Below, piece by piece: positions 16,349 through 26,374 of a stretch of DNA of 64,000 bases. The stretch covers positions 26,104 through 90,103 of the forward strand of contig JAVBXP010000017.1 of NCBI GenBank assembly GCA_030824495.1, read 5' to 3'. The notes under the pieces were generated by a model. The model did not search any database, was not told the DNA's origin, and saw only the letters and a list, made by a program, of their open reading frames with translations. The stretch is from a bacterium. Lineage in GTDB: Bacteria; Pseudomonadota; Alphaproteobacteria; Caulobacterales; Caulobacteraceae. The translations under genes and the position numbers were made by a program. Each line of letters opens with the position of its first letter. Within the stretch, counting starts at the first letter, position 1.

Positions 16349-17398
16349 TTGAAACTCGAAAAATTGACGCTGTCCTCGATGGTCGCCGCCTCGGTCATCC
16401 TGGTCGGGACCTATTTCCTCGCCCAAGGAGCGGTGAAACTCGCCAGTCTGTGGATCCTGATCTTTGGATCGGTGGTCGTCGCGGTAATCGTTCGGTCTGT
16501 CGCCGATCCACTGGTGAACCGGTTTGGGTTCAAGGACGGTCTGGCCGTGCTGAGTGCGATCTTGATGATCCTTCTCGCGCTGGGCGGGATCGCTTACCTT
16601 TTTGGACAGCAGATTTCCGAACAAGTTCATCAACTGGCCCTGAAGCTGCCGGGCGCCTGGACCGAATTCCAGACGCGACTGCAAGCCTCTCCCGCCGCCG
16701 GCCAGATCGTGGAGCAGCTGCAAAAGCTGGGATCAGAGGCCGGGCGCGCACTTGCGCTCGCCCCGCGTATCGCGTTGGGCGCCGTTTCAGGTTTCGCTCT
16801 CCTGGTTCTGGTGTTGGTCGCCGGGGTGTTCTTGGCAGCTCAACCCGACCGCGCGCGCGAGGGGGTGCTGGCCATGGCGCCGAAGCCTTCCCGCGCCCGT
16901 TTGCGCGAGGTCATGAACACCTGTGGCCGCGCGCTGAAGGGCTGGGTGAAGGCGCAGGTGTTCGCCATGGTTTTGGTAGGCTCCCTGGTCGGCCTGGGAC
17001 TTTGGGCTATCGGGGTGCCAGCTCCCCTCGCCCTTGGCCTGTTCACAGGCCTGGCCCAGTTCGTCCCCATCGTCGGCCCAATCTCGGCGGCGGTGCCGGC
17101 GTTGCTGGTCGCAGCGAGCGGCGGCACACAGATGTTGCTGATGACCCTGGTGCTATTCATTGGCGTTTCCCAGCTTGAGGCCAACCTCATCACTCCCCTC
17201 GTCCAGAAGAACTTCGCCTCGCTTCCCGTTGTGCTGGGCATCTTCGCAGTGGTCGGCTTGGGGACGCTGTTCGGCCCTCTAGGAGTTCTGTTCGCAACCC
17301 CACTCACATTGGTGCTCTACACCGCGATCACCATGCTCTACCGCCAGGACGTTCTCCATGACGAAGAAGCCCACGCGCCGGGTGAGACCTTGCGGTAG
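16349..17398 (+). CDS. AI-2E family transporter / PurR-regulated permease
   Basis: A 349-residue inner-membrane protein with about eight hydrophobic segments: an N-terminal pair, one near residue 65, then after a soluble part a long C-terminal set (ISAAVPALLVAAS, LLMTLVLFIGVSQLEANLITPLVQ, LPVVLGIFAVVGLGTLFGPLGVLFATP). The last two motifs are hallmarks of the family, whose members export signals or act as Na+/H+ antiporters. The start is TTG with GGAG eleven bases upstream. It stands alone, convergent with the acetate kinase gene. Confidence 0.9.
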   Translation: MKLEKLTLSSMVAASVILVGTYFLAQGAVKLASLWILIFGSVVVAVIVRSVADPLVNRFGFKDGLAVLSAILMILLALGGIAYLFGQQISEQVHQLALKLPGAWTEFQTRLQASPAAGQIVEQLQKLGSEAGRALALAPRIALGAVSGFALLVLVLVAGVFLAAQPDRAREGVLAMAPKPSRARLREVMNTCGRALKGWVKAQVFAMVLVGSLVGLGLWAIGVPAPLALGLFTGLAQFVPIVGPISAAVPALLVAASGGTQMLLMTLVLFIGVSQLEANLITPLVQKNFASLPVVLGIFAVVGLGTLFGPLGVLFATPLTLVLYTAITMLYRQDVLHDEEAHAPGETLR

Positions 17399-17509
17399 CG
17401 GCCGCATTTACTGCGAACCCGCGCTGCCAAATCAGCTTGAACTTTCACAACCTGGCCTGCCCAAGCGCGGCAGATAGGGGTGGAGCGCGCTGGCAATAAT
17501 TGGCGCTGA

Positions 17510-18787
17510 TCATGGACGATTGCGGGTCGCCGTCGACGATGCGCCGCGGGGTGTCGTCTCGGAAGGACGATCCGCAGTTCGCTCCCCTGTCGAGCTGAAC
17601 GCCTCCTTCGGCTCACCGCGGGTCCGAAGGCGCTCGTAGACGCCTCGAGCGATCACCAGCTGTTCGTCGGTCGGAACGACCAGGATCTCGACAACGCCAC
17701 CTGCGTCGATCCGGTCTGCTCCGGCCAAGTTCGCCTGCTGATCGAGCGTCGCGCCGAGCCAGCCGCTGAAGGCCACGATACGCTCACGGATCGGAGGCGC
17801 ATTCTCGCCAACACCCGCGGTGAACACCAAGGTGTCGAGCCCTCCCAGCGCCGCCGCCAGCGAGCCGATTTCGCGTGCAATACGGTAGACGTATACCTCG
17901 AGCGCCTGCTTGGCGTGCGCAGCCTCGCTGGCCAACAGCGCGACCATGTCCCCGCTCAGCCCCGAGAGGCCGAGAAGACCTGAGCGTTGATATAGCAGGT
18001 CGCTCACCGCCGCAGGGCTCATGCCTTTCGCCTGGAGCAGGTACAGGATGACGCCGGGATCTATGGAGCCGCTGCGGGTGCTCATGGGCGGACCTTCAAG
18101 CGCCGAAAAGCCCATAGTCGTGGCGACGCTGCGCCCCTGGTTCATGGCGCAGAGCGACACCCCGCTGCCAAGGTGCAGAACAATTGCCCGCCCCCCGGAC
18201 CGCTCCCCATCCCGTTGGCGCAGGACGCTGGCGATGTAGTCATAGGACAGGCCGTGAAATCCGTAGGCGAGCACGCCCTCGTCGATCAGATCCCGCGGTA
18301 GGCCATAGAGCCGCGCCGCCGCCGGCTGATCGGCATGAAAGGCGGTGTCGAAGACGCCGATCTGCAACGTGTTCGGAACACGTTGCGCCGCAATCTGCAC
18401 CCCGCGCAGATTGAAGGGCTGGTGAAGCGGAGCTAGCGAGGACAGATCCTCGAGCTTGGCAAGGACGTCCTCGTCCAGGATTCGCGGTTCGCGGAATTCC
18501 AGGCCGCCATGAACGATGCGATGCCCGACGGCGACTATGCCATCGGCCTGCCGCTGGGCCGCCAGCCAGTCGAAAAGCCGCTCAAGCACGGCGTCGAGGT
18601 CGGCTTTCCCCGCCCACGGTTCGTCGGCGAGGACGATGCTCTCGGCGCTGGCCCGCATCCGAGGAACCCCGTTCAACCCGGAAATCTGTCCAGACAGCTT
18701 TAGAGGTAGGTCTGAGGTCGCGTCATAGACGGCGAACTTCAAGCTGGAAGACCCAGCATTCAGGGTCAGGATGGCGCCCGCTTTCAT
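17510..18787 (-). CDS. ackA: Acetate kinase
   Basis: Interconverts acetate + ATP and acetyl phosphate + ADP. N-terminal phosphate-1 motif LTLNAGSSSLKF, then VGHRIVHGG, GFHGLSYDYIA, the adenosine motif HLGSGVSLCAM and TMGFSALEGPPMSTRSGSIDPG, all classic for AckA. At 425 residues it is slightly longer than usual because of a ~30-residue Thr/Arg/Ser-rich tail after the last family helix (YERLRTRGEPKEAF). It overlaps the upstream phosphate acyltransferase by four bases (ATGA), so the two enzymes are made together. Confidence 0.95.
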   Translation of the reverse strand: MKAGAILTLNAGSSSLKFAVYDATSDLPLKLSGQISGLNGVPRMRASAESIVLADEPWAGKADLDAVLERLFDWLAAQRQADGIVAVGHRIVHGGLEFREPRILDEDVLAKLEDLSSLAPLHQPFNLRGVQIAAQRVPNTLQIGVFDTAFHADQPAAARLYGLPRDLIDEGVLAYGFHGLSYDYIASVLRQRDGERSGGRAIVLHLGSGVSLCAMNQGRSVATTMGFSALEGPPMSTRSGSIDPGVILYLLQAKGMSPAAVSDLLYQRSGLLGLSGLSGDMVALLASEAAHAKQALEVYVYRIAREIGSLAAALGGLDTLVFTAGVGENAPPIRERIVAFSGWLGATLDQQANLAGADRIDAGGVVEILVVPTDEQLVIARGVYERLRTRGEPKEAFSSTGERTADRPSETTPRGASSTATRNRP

Positions 18788-19749
18788 CTCAGGTACTTGG
18801 TCGGCTTATGCTGCGTGACCAGAATGGCGAGCGCGCAGGACGCCAGACGTGAAGCCTCGGGGTCGGAGCGGCTGGTCAACATGATCGGAACGCGGGCGCC
18901 TAAAACGATTCCCGCAGACTGCGCGTTCGACAGATAGAAGAGTTGTTTGGCCAGCATATTGCCGGACTCGATGTCTGGAACGATGAGGATGTCGGCCTCG
19001 CCAGCCACCTGCGAGACGATGCCCTTCGCCCTGGCCGCCTCCGGCGACACCGCGTTGTCGAAGGCCAGGGGGCCATCCAGCAACCCGCCAACGATCTGTC
19101 CACGATCGGTCATCTTGCATAGGGCGGCCGCGTCCAAGGTCGAGATCATCTTGGGATTGACGGTTTCCACTGCCGAGAGAATAGCCACCTTCGGCAGCGG
19201 CGTTCCCATGGCATGGGCCAGATCGATGGCGTTCTGCACGATGTCTCGCTTGGCGGCGAGGTCCGGCGAGATGTTCAGCGCCGCGTCGCTGACGAGCAAC
19301 GGCCGAGGATAGGTGGGTACGTCCAGCACGAAGACGTGGCTCATCCTGCGGTCGGTTCGCAGGCCCGAGCCTGGCGCTACGACCGCTTCCAGCAATTCGT
19401 CGGTATGCAGCGCGCCCTTCATAATGGCGGCGGCCTGCCCGCTGGCGGCCATCGCGCAAGCCGTCTCGGCGGCCTGATGGCTATGTGCGACATCAACGAG
19501 TTGGAATGCTGAGATATCCCTGCCCGCGTCTCGAGCCGCCGCCTCGACCCTCGCCTTCGGGCCGATCAGAATCGGCGTGATCAGCCCCCGCTTGGCCGCC
19601 TCGACTGCGCCGGTCAACGAGAGCACATCGACCGGATGCACGACAGCTGTCGCCAGCGGCGGCTGCGCCTCGGCCATGCGCAGCAATCGCTGAAGCTGGC
19701 TTCCGGGAATGGAAACGTCGAGACTGATAGGATTATTCACGATCGTCAC
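18784..19749 (-). CDS. Phosphate acetyl/butyryltransferase
   Basis: A 321-residue short-form phosphotransacylase: acyl-CoA + phosphate to acyl phosphate + CoA, feeding acetate kinase. Seen: AAIMKGALHTDELL, the substrate segment RMSHVFVLDVPTYPRPLLVSDAALNISP, a DGPLAFDNAVS segment and VPDIESGNMLAKQL, all typical of the PTA/PTB family. It lacks the N-terminal regulatory domain of long Pta and resembles Ptb or the PTA half of enoyl-CoA hydratase fusions, so propionyl or butyryl substrates are possible. First gene of the two-gene unit with ackA. Confidence 0.9.
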   Translation of the reverse strand: MTIVNNPISLDVSIPGSQLQRLLRMAEAQPPLATAVVHPVDVLSLTGAVEAAKRGLITPILIGPKARVEAAARDAGRDISAFQLVDVAHSHQAAETACAMAASGQAAAIMKGALHTDELLEAVVAPGSGLRTDRRMSHVFVLDVPTYPRPLLVSDAALNISPDLAAKRDIVQNAIDLAHAMGTPLPKVAILSAVETVNPKMISTLDAAALCKMTDRGQIVGGLLDGPLAFDNAVSPEAARAKGIVSQVAGEADILIVPDIESGNMLAKQLFYLSNAQSAGIVLGARVPIMLTSRSDPEASRLASCALAILVTQHKPTKYLR

Positions 19750-19954
19750 GTGCTCCCCGACTAAGTTTACCGGGCGCGAGAGGTCGCAGCGGCGCCGCGA
19801 TCAGATCATCGCCCGCGCCGACGAAGGTAGCTAGGACCTTAAGCGAAAAGCACGCCATGTCCGCGGTCCATCCAGCCCCTCCGCGCCCAATGCCGGCCTC
19901 ACATGCGGAGCCGAGCCCGTCGCTGTGGACAGCGATCTGGAGCGAGCAATGTAC

Positions 19955-20201
19955 GACTTCGCTGCCGCCGACGACGCCGACGGGGCCACCAACGCTGGGT
20001 TTAGCGCCCAAGCGCGGTGGCTTGCCTTGAGCGAGGGTTGGCGCGACCTCAGCGCCGCGCGCCAACTGGCACGGCCAGGGTCGATCCTTCGCCTTTATCA
20101 GGCTCTGCTTGCGCTGCGCCAGCGGGCAGCAGGCCTTGCAGCTCGGCGGCTACGCCCTGCTCGGCGCGGTCGGCGGACTTCTCGCCTTCCAGCGGTCGTG
20201 A
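19955..20201 (+). pseudogene. Remnant of a GH13 alpha-glucosidase C-terminus
   Basis: In one frame the segment reads NAGFSA...ARWLALSEGWRDLS, then ARPGSILRLYQALLALRQ; this follows the end of the GH13 catalytic domain (AGFS, WLPL, VAAQ, DPGS-L-LYR-LLALR). At about 20130 the homology moves to the +1 frame, where LQLGGYALLGAVGGLLAFQRS continues to a stop at 20199-20201. The catalytic residues and the rest of the gene are absent. It is therefore a frameshifted tail of a lost starch/maltose-type glucosidase gene. I see nothing else in the 800 bases between the acyltransferase start and the sensor kinase gene. Confidence 0.6.
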
Positions 20202-20547
20202 CCGCAGAGCTGCATCCGTCGCTGTCCAGCCCGCCCCAACGCCGGCGAAAGGTCAAAGGCGAACGGGAAAGCGTTTCGGAGTCGGATACTCGACGGACTG
20301 AGATCCTAACTTGGAGCAGTCTCCAATAGAGGGCTTGCGATGGCGCCAGCCGGCGTTCAAATCCTGGCGTTCGGGCAAACATCGCGGAGTCCGTTTGGCG
20401 GGGCGCGGCGAGTTCGGAGTCTTTGAGACGATGTCACTTTGGTCGGGGGGCCGCAGGCTGCAGCGTGACCCCGCCGGCCTCGACATTCATCTAGTGACCG
20501 CCCTTCAACCTCGATAAACCCGCAAGACCGTGATCGGAGAGTAAGCC

Positions 20548-23500
20548 TTGGCGTCGAGTATCCATACATCCTTGGACGACATCTTCGTGGGTGATGGGGA
20601 AATGGCGCAGCTGATGCGTGCGCACGATTGGGCCTCGACCCCCCTGGGTCCGGCGCAATCTTGGCCAACCAGCCTCAAGGTCGCTCTTCGACTGCTGCTG
20701 ACGTCACGGTTCGAGATGTGGCTGGGCTGGGGCCCCGACATCCATTTTTTCTACAATGACGCCTATCGTCCGACGCTCGGCATCAAGCACCCGCAGGCTC
20801 TTGGCATGCCGACTCAGGCGCTGTGGCCGGAGATCTGGGCCGACATAAAAGGCCGCCTTGAGACGGTCTATCACCACGGTGAGGCGACGTGGGATCGCGC
20901 GCTGCTGCTCTTGCTGGAGCGCAATGGCTATCCCGAGGAGACCTACCACACCTTCTCCTACAGTCCCCTGACCGGGGACACCGGAGAGGTTGAAGGGGTG
21001 TTCTGCGCGGTCACCGAGGAGACGACGCGGGTGATCGCTGAGCGCCGCCTGCGCTCGCTCCGTAGCCTGGGTGCGGCGCTGACGACGGCGGATTCGCGCC
21101 TCAAGGTCCTTCAGGCGGTCGAAGAGCGGTTGGCCGAGAACCCTTTCGACCTGCCCTTTACGCTGATCTATCTCTTCCGTGACGATGGCTCGGCGGTGCT
21201 GGCCGCCGCCTCCGGCGTCCCCCCGGGACACGCCTTGGCGCCCACCGAGCTGACGCCTCAGAACCAGATTTGGGATCTGAACCGCATCTGGCGGGGCGAA
21301 GAGTCTTTCTCCCTCGACGTCTCCGAACGGTCAGATCTTCCCACCGGCGCTTGGGACAGGCCGCCGCTGTCTGTGCGCATCAAGCCGCTAGCGCACCAGG
21401 GCGCGGAGCGGCCGCGCGGCGCACTGATTGTTGGGACCAATCCCTATCGGCCGGTTGACGACGACTATTCCGGCTTTCTCAAGTTGCTCGCCGGGCAGGT
21501 GGCTGCGGGGCTGTCCGGGGCCGAAGCTTACGAAGTCGAACGTCAGCGGGCCGAAGCACTCGCCGAGGCCGTTCAGCTGCGCCAGGAGGCGGCTGAGACC
21601 CTCCGCGTCGCCAATCTACAGCTGACCTCGGAGGTCGCGCTGCGGACGCAGGAGCGCGATTATCTCCGCACCCTGTTCCAGCAGGCCCCAAGCTTCATGG
21701 CCATACTGAGGGGCCCTGAGCACGTCTTTGACCTGATCAACGGCGCCTACTTTCAGCTCGTCGGCCATCGGGATCTGATCGGTCGCTCGGTGCGCGAGGC
21801 CTTGCCGGAGCTCGAGGGTCAAGGGTTCTTCGAACTGCTAGATGGAGTGCTCAGCGCCGGCGAACCGTTTATCGGCCGCAATATGCCGGTCATGTTGCAG
21901 CGGACAGTCGCCGGTCCGCTCGAGCAGCGCTTTGTAGATCTTATCTACCAGCCGATCCTAGGCCCTGACGGGGCGCCCATCGGCATCTTTGTCGATGGCT
22001 ACGACGTCACTCATCGCAAGCAGGCCGAAGACCAGCTTCAGGAGCTCAACGAGACCCTGGAACAGCGCGTCGGCGAGCGGACCGAAGAGCTCGGCGATGC
22101 GCTCGCGCGGCTTGAGCAGGAATCTCGCGAGCGCCAGGCCGCAGAGGCCGCCTTGCGTCAGTCGCAGAAAATCGAGGCCCTCGGCAAGCTGACCGGGGGC
22201 GTCGCCCACGACTTCAACAACCTGCTGCAAGTGATCAGCGGCAATCTTCAGCTGCTGGGACGCGACGTAGCAGGCAACGACCGGGCTGAGAGGCGGGTGC
22301 AGAACGCGCTTGCCGGGGTTTCGCGCGGCGCGAAGCTGGCGTCACAATTGCTGGCCTTCGGACGACGCTCCCCCCTTGAGCCCAAGGTGGTGAACCTTGG
22401 GCGGCTCCTGAAGGATATGGACGATCTACTGCGCCGCTCGATTGGAGAAGATATCGAGGTGGAGACCATCGTCGGCGGGGGATTGTGGAACACCCTGGTG
22501 GACCCAGGGCAGATCGAGAACGCCATCCTCAACCTGGCCATCAACGGCCGGGACGCCATGCATGAGGGCGGGCGTCTGACGATCGAAGTCAACAACGCCT
22601 CGCTCGATGACAGCTATGCCACCCAGCACGATGACGTGAGGCCGGGGCAGTACGTCATGGTCGCAGTGACCGACACCGGTTCGGGTATACCGAAGGACAT
22701 CATCGAGAGCGTCTTCGAGCCCTTCTTCAGCACCAAGCCCGAGGGCAAGGGCACAGGCCTTGGCCTATCCATGGTCTATGGCCTGACCAAGCAGTCAGGC
22801 GGACACATCAAAATCTACAGCGAGGTTGGGGAAGGAACGACGATCAAGCTCTACCTTCCACGCGCGGTGGGGGCTGAGGACGTCCTGGCGGACGTCAGCG
22901 CAGGGCCGGCGGTCGGCGGCACGGAAACCATCCTTGTCGTGGAAGATGACGAGGATGTCCGCGAGACCGCGGTCGGCTTGCTGACCGAGCTTGGCTACAG
23001 GGTGCTGAAGGCGCGGGACGCACAAAGCGCGCTGAACGTCATCGACAGCGGGATGGCGATCGACCTTCTGTTCACCGACGTGGTCATGCCTGGCCCGCTG
23101 CGCAGCCCAGAGCTTGCAAGGCGGACCAAGGAGCGACTGCCGCACATCGGTGTCTTGTTCACCTCGGGCTACACGGAAAACGCGATCGTGCACCATGGTC
23201 GCCTCGATCCGGGGGTAGAGCTCTTGTCAAAACCCTACTCCCGCGAGGCGTTGGCCCGCCGGATCCGGCATATTCTGGCCAATCAGGCCCAACGCCGTGT
23301 TCATGAACGCCCTCGCGCGACACTCGTGCATGACGAGAGGCGGCGGAACGATCCCAAACTGAATGTTTTGCTTGTCGAGGACGACGATCTGATCCGCAGC
23401 GGCACAGCCGACATGATCGCAGAGCTCGGTCACACCGTGAACTGCGCCAGCGATGGCGAAAGCGCCCTGCGGCTCCTCGCGGAAACGACGGCCGATGTCT

Positions 23501-23718
23501 TGATCACCGATGTCGGACTTCCGGATTTCTCCGGGACCGACCTGGCGCGACAGGCCATCCAGCAGCGGCCAGGCTTGAAGATCATTTTCGCAAGCGGCGA
23601 CCAAGGCGCATCACAGGAGGCCGGCGCGCCCGATGGGATCAACCTGACCAAGCCATACACCTCGGACCAGATTGCAGCCGCTCTCTCCCGCGCCGTCAGT
23701 CACAAGGCTCTCAGCTAA
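20548..23718 (+). CDS. Hybrid sensor histidine kinase with two receiver domains
   Basis: A 1056-residue cytoplasmic hybrid kinase. Order: PAS-like domain (residues ~25-160), GAF-like domain (~175-330), coiled coil, PAS (~370-490), second coiled coil, HisKA with [11 protein letters not shown] (His554), HATPase ([28 protein letters not shown]), then two REC domains with phosphoacceptors Asp844 (FTDVVMP) and Asp988 (ITDVGLP). No transmembrane segment is seen, so it senses an internal signal. The start is TTG with GGAGAG upstream. No separate DNA-binding regulator is adjacent, so output probably runs through phosphotransfer to a distant protein. Confidence 0.93.
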   Translation: MASSIHTSLDDIFVGDGEMAQLMRAHDWASTPLGPAQSWPTSLKVALRLLLTSRFEMWLGWGPDIHFFYNDAYRPTLGIKHPQALGMPTQALWPEIWADIKGRLETVYHHGEATWDRALLLLLERNGYPEETYHTFSYSPLTGDTGEVEGVFCAVTEETTRVIAERRLRSLRSLGAALTTADSRLKVLQAVEERLAENPFDLPFTLIYLFRDDGSAVLAAASGVPPGHALAPTELTPQNQIWDLNRIWRGEESFSLDVSERSDLPTGAWDRPPLSVRIKPLAHQGAERPRGALIVGTNPYRPVDDDYSGFLKLLAGQVAAGLSGAEAYEVERQRAEALAEAVQLRQEAAETLRVANLQLTSEVALRTQERDYLRTLFQQAPSFMAILRGPEHVFDLINGAYFQLVGHRDLIGRSVREALPELEGQGFFELLDGVLSAGEPFIGRNMPVMLQRTVAGPLEQRFVDLIYQPILGPDGAPIGIFVDGYDVTHRKQAEDQLQELNETLEQRVGERTEELGDALARLEQESRERQAAEAALRQSQKIEALGKLTGGVAHDFNNLLQVISGNLQLLGRDVAGNDRAERRVQNALAGVSRGAKLASQLLAFGRRSPLEPKVVNLGRLLKDMDDLLRRSIGEDIEVETIVGGGLWNTLVDPGQIENAILNLAINGRDAMHEGGRLTIEVNNASLDDSYATQHDDVRPGQYVMVAVTDTGSGIPKDIIESVFEPFFSTKPEGKGTGLGLSMVYGLTKQSGGHIKIYSEVGEGTTIKLYLPRAVGAEDVLADVSAGPAVGGTETILVVEDDEDVRETAVGLLTELGYRVLKARDAQSALNVIDSGMAIDLLFTDVVMPGPLRSPELARRTKERLPHIGVLFTSGYTENAIVHHGRLDPGVELLSKPYSREALARRIRHILANQAQRRVHERPRATLVHDERRRNDPKLNVLLVEDDDLIRSGTADMIAELGHTVNCASDGESALRLLAETTADVLITDVGLPDFSGTDLARQAIQQRPGLKIIFASGDQGASQEAGAPDGINLTKPYTSDQIAAALSRAVSHKALS

Positions 23719-23804
23719 GCCCACGAGCTATGCGGCGGCGGCGGCGGCGGGGCCTGGCCCGCGGGCCTGCCGCTCCCGAGAGGCTTGATAGAGCTGTGCT
23801 TTAT

Positions 23805-24761
23805 CTAACGCGTTGCAACTCGCTGCAACTGCGGGGACTCGGGGCTAGAGCCGTCGCCAATCCATTCCCAATGCCAGGGTTCGAAGCTGTAGTTTACGAA
23901 CCCGAACCTTTCGGCGTTGGCGAGCAGCCACCGATAGGCCCTCCCCTCTGATTGGTGCAGGCGATTGGCGTCAGCGCTGGAGTCTACGCTGAATCCGGGC
24001 GCGGCCCCGACCACGAGGTCCAAGGCTTGTCCGGTGCGGTGAACCGAACACTTCGCCCGAACAATTCCTCCGCAGTTACCGTCCCGCGCGCAGCGCGCGT
24101 CGTCATAGGCCGGACTGCGATAACCTGAAAAAACTCTGAGCAGTTGCGGGTCTTCAGCTAGGTCCGGCATCTCCGCCCGGGCCGCGGCCACCATCCGCCG
24201 ATAGGCGCGCGCGACGTCCGACCGCAATTCGACCGACTTGCCCATATAGCCTTCGTCGGCGTCCAGACGCGTCAGTCCCGTCGACGCCGGCGGCGCCGGG
24301 CAGACGCCGGAAGCGCGTAGGGCGACATAGGGCCGAGCCGCCTGCCATTCGGCCTTCATCGACATCAGGGTGGTGACATCTGATCGCCCTTCGCCTGAAA
24401 GCCCGCGGCTGGCTTGCCAACGCGCGAGGGCCGCGGCGAAGCCCGGACTGTCCGGGGCGCAGGTCGTGCCGATGGCGCGCGCGACATGCGCCGAATAGAT
24501 CGCCCAGCCCTTCTCAGCGCGTCCAAACGGCGACCAGTTCATTGTCCGCATGCTGTTGGCGTTGCGGCGCGCGGCCTGTTCGTAGCCGCTCGCCGCCTCG
24601 CAACTGGGAACCGGAGCCTCCAGCAGATCGCCGATCAGGTCGCTCCGATCATCCGGAATGGACGCAGCGGCCGCCGCCCTGGTCGCGCCCGGCGGCGTCC
24701 CGCCGCCTATCGAGAGCGTCAGTAGGATGACCGCCGCGCCGATTAAGCAGGTCCTGAACAT
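23805..24761 (-). CDS. M15-type (VanY-like) D-Ala-D-Ala carboxypeptidase family protein
   Basis: A ~318-residue exported protein from the Met at 24761 (an upstream start adds 20 residues). A hydrophobic N-terminal segment is a signal or anchor. The zinc-peptidase motifs are present: S-x-H-R-T-G-Q-A-L-D-L with His and Asp ligands, and the catalytic E-P-W-H-W with Glu and His. YRSPAYDD precedes them as in VanY/M15B enzymes, which trim peptidoglycan stem peptides in the periplasm. It is divergent from an L,D-transpeptidase gene, which fits a cell-wall remodelling pair. Confidence 0.85.
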   Translation of the reverse strand: MFRTCLIGAAVILLTLSIGGGTPPGATRAAAAASIPDDRSDLIGDLLEAPVPSCEAASGYEQAARRNANSMRTMNWSPFGRAEKGWAIYSAHVARAIGTTCAPDSPGFAAALARWQASRGLSGEGRSDVTTLMSMKAEWQAARPYVALRASGVCPAPPASTGLTRLDADEGYMGKSVELRSDVARAYRRMVAAARAEMPDLAEDPQLLRVFSGYRSPAYDDARCARDGNCGGIVRAKCSVHRTGQALDLVVGAAPGFSVDSSADANRLHQSEGRAYRWLLANAERFGFVNYSFEPWHWEWIGDGSSPESPQLQRVATR

Positions 24762-24847
24762 CGGGCGATTGTGCCCGCGTAGGCCGGCTAAAAGAAGACG
24801 CGGGCGATAATGTCGCACCAAATCGCATCTGCGGCGTTACCCCCTCA

Positions 24848-26374
24848 ATGACAGTGCAGCTTCCCGCCGCCCGCCTTGCGCCCGCGGCCTTGATGATTTC
24901 CCTGATCGCTGCTTGTGGTCCCCTCACCTCCCTAGGAGGTGACAGCCTTGTCCGTCCTAAGGAGGTCTCGGCCCAGTCCCTTCAACGCGCTCAGATGGAT
25001 GAGCGTGTTAGGGCCTTCTACGCCGCGAGGGATTGGCGTCCGGCCTGGTCGCCGTCGAGCGCTCGCCAGCTTCAGGACGCCTTCAAGACGCTGGATAGCC
25101 ACGCGATCGACTCCAAGCCGTTTGTCGCTCGCTTGGCGGCCAAGGACCCGCTAGGGCGCGAGATCGCGCTGACTAAGGCCGCGATGGCCTATGGCGACGC
25201 TTTGGCGCATGGCTTGATAGATCCCAGCAAGATCTTCGAGGTCTACGGCCTGGAGCGTAACGACCTGAACGTGGACCGCACGCTCGCCGCCGCGCTGAGC
25301 GCGGGCGATCTGGAGCCTTGGCTGAAGAACCTGGCTCCCAACGACCCGGAATACGACCGTCTTTCCAAGGCCTATCTCGGATATTTGAAGGACGCCGCTT
25401 CGCGCCAACCGGCCGCGATACCTTCTGGCGAGGCGATCAAGCCAGGCGATCAGGATCGGCGCATTCCGCAGATCGTCGAGGCGCTTGTGGCGGGTCGCTA
25501 TTTGAAAGAGGCGCCCGCCTCCTCAGACCGATATGAGCCCGCCGTCGTCGAAGCCATCAAGCGCTTTCAGACCCAGCAGGGCGTTAATGACGACGGCGTC
25601 ATCGGCGGCGACACCATCGCGATTCTGAACGCGGGCCCGGCCGACCGGGCGCGTCAGCTCGCCTTAAACCTGGAGGTCCGGCGTTGGCTGAAGCGAAATC
25701 CTCCGGCCACCCGGATCGACGTCAACACCGCAGCCGCCGTGATGACGACCTACGAAAATGGCAAAATCATCGATGTCCGGCGCGTGGTCGTCGGAAAACC
25801 TGACGCCGCCACCCCCAATCTGGCCGGAACCTTCAGCGACCTGGTTCTAAACCCGCCATGGAATGTGCCGCAGGGTATCGCCGAGAGAGAAATCCTCCCA
25901 AAGGGCGCGGCCTATTTGCGCGAGCACGACATGTATGTGGACGAGGGCCGGGTGGTCCAACGTCCCGGCCCGAAGGCCTCGCTGGGGCGGGTCAAATTCG
26001 ACATGCAGAACCCGCACGCAATCTATCTGCACGACACGCCGTCAAAGACGGCGTTTGCAGCCAATGAGCGCCACGGCAGCCACGGATGCGTTCGGGTCGA
26101 CGACGCTGTCGGCTATGCGCGCGGACTTTCGTCGGCGGCGGGGCTTCAATCGGAGTTCGACGCCAAGCTCGCGAAGGGCTCGACGGCGGCGGTGCGATTA
26201 CAGACCCCGATGCCAGTTCGCCTCATGTACCAGACGGCATTTGTCGATCCGTCCGGGGAAATCGCCTTCCGACCCGACATCTACGGGTGGGACGAACAGT
26301 TGGCGGCGGCGCTGGGCATGCCGGCCCCGATGAAGCGCGAGACGCGGGTTTCAGATATCGATGTGGGGCCATAG
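24848..26374 (+). CDS. L,D-transpeptidase (YkuD/YcbB-like) lipoprotein
   Basis: A 508-residue exported lipoprotein; the lipobox LIAAC puts the lipidated Cys at residue 23. An N-terminal scaffold domain is followed by a peptidoglycan-binding domain (residues ~205-265, VVEAIKRFQTQQGVNDDGVIG) and the YkuD catalytic domain with HGSHGCVR (catalytic Cys414). PPWNVPQGIAEREILPK is typical of the YcbB subgroup, which forms 3-3 cross-links or attaches proteins to peptidoglycan. The length matches that subgroup. It is divergent from the M15 carboxypeptidase gene. Confidence 0.93.
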   Translation: MTVQLPAARLAPAALMISLIAACGPLTSLGGDSLVRPKEVSAQSLQRAQMDERVRAFYAARDWRPAWSPSSARQLQDAFKTLDSHAIDSKPFVARLAAKDPLGREIALTKAAMAYGDALAHGLIDPSKIFEVYGLERNDLNVDRTLAAALSAGDLEPWLKNLAPNDPEYDRLSKAYLGYLKDAASRQPAAIPSGEAIKPGDQDRRIPQIVEALVAGRYLKEAPASSDRYEPAVVEAIKRFQTQQGVNDDGVIGGDTIAILNAGPADRARQLALNLEVRRWLKRNPPATRIDVNTAAAVMTTYENGKIIDVRRVVVGKPDAATPNLAGTFSDLVLNPPWNVPQGIAEREILPKGAAYLREHDMYVDEGRVVQRPGPKASLGRVKFDMQNPHAIYLHDTPSKTAFAANERHGSHGCVRVDDAVGYARGLSSAAGLQSEFDAKLAKGSTAAVRLQTPMPVRLMYQTAFVDPSGEIAFRPDIYGWDEQLAAALGMPAPMKRETRVSDIDVGP

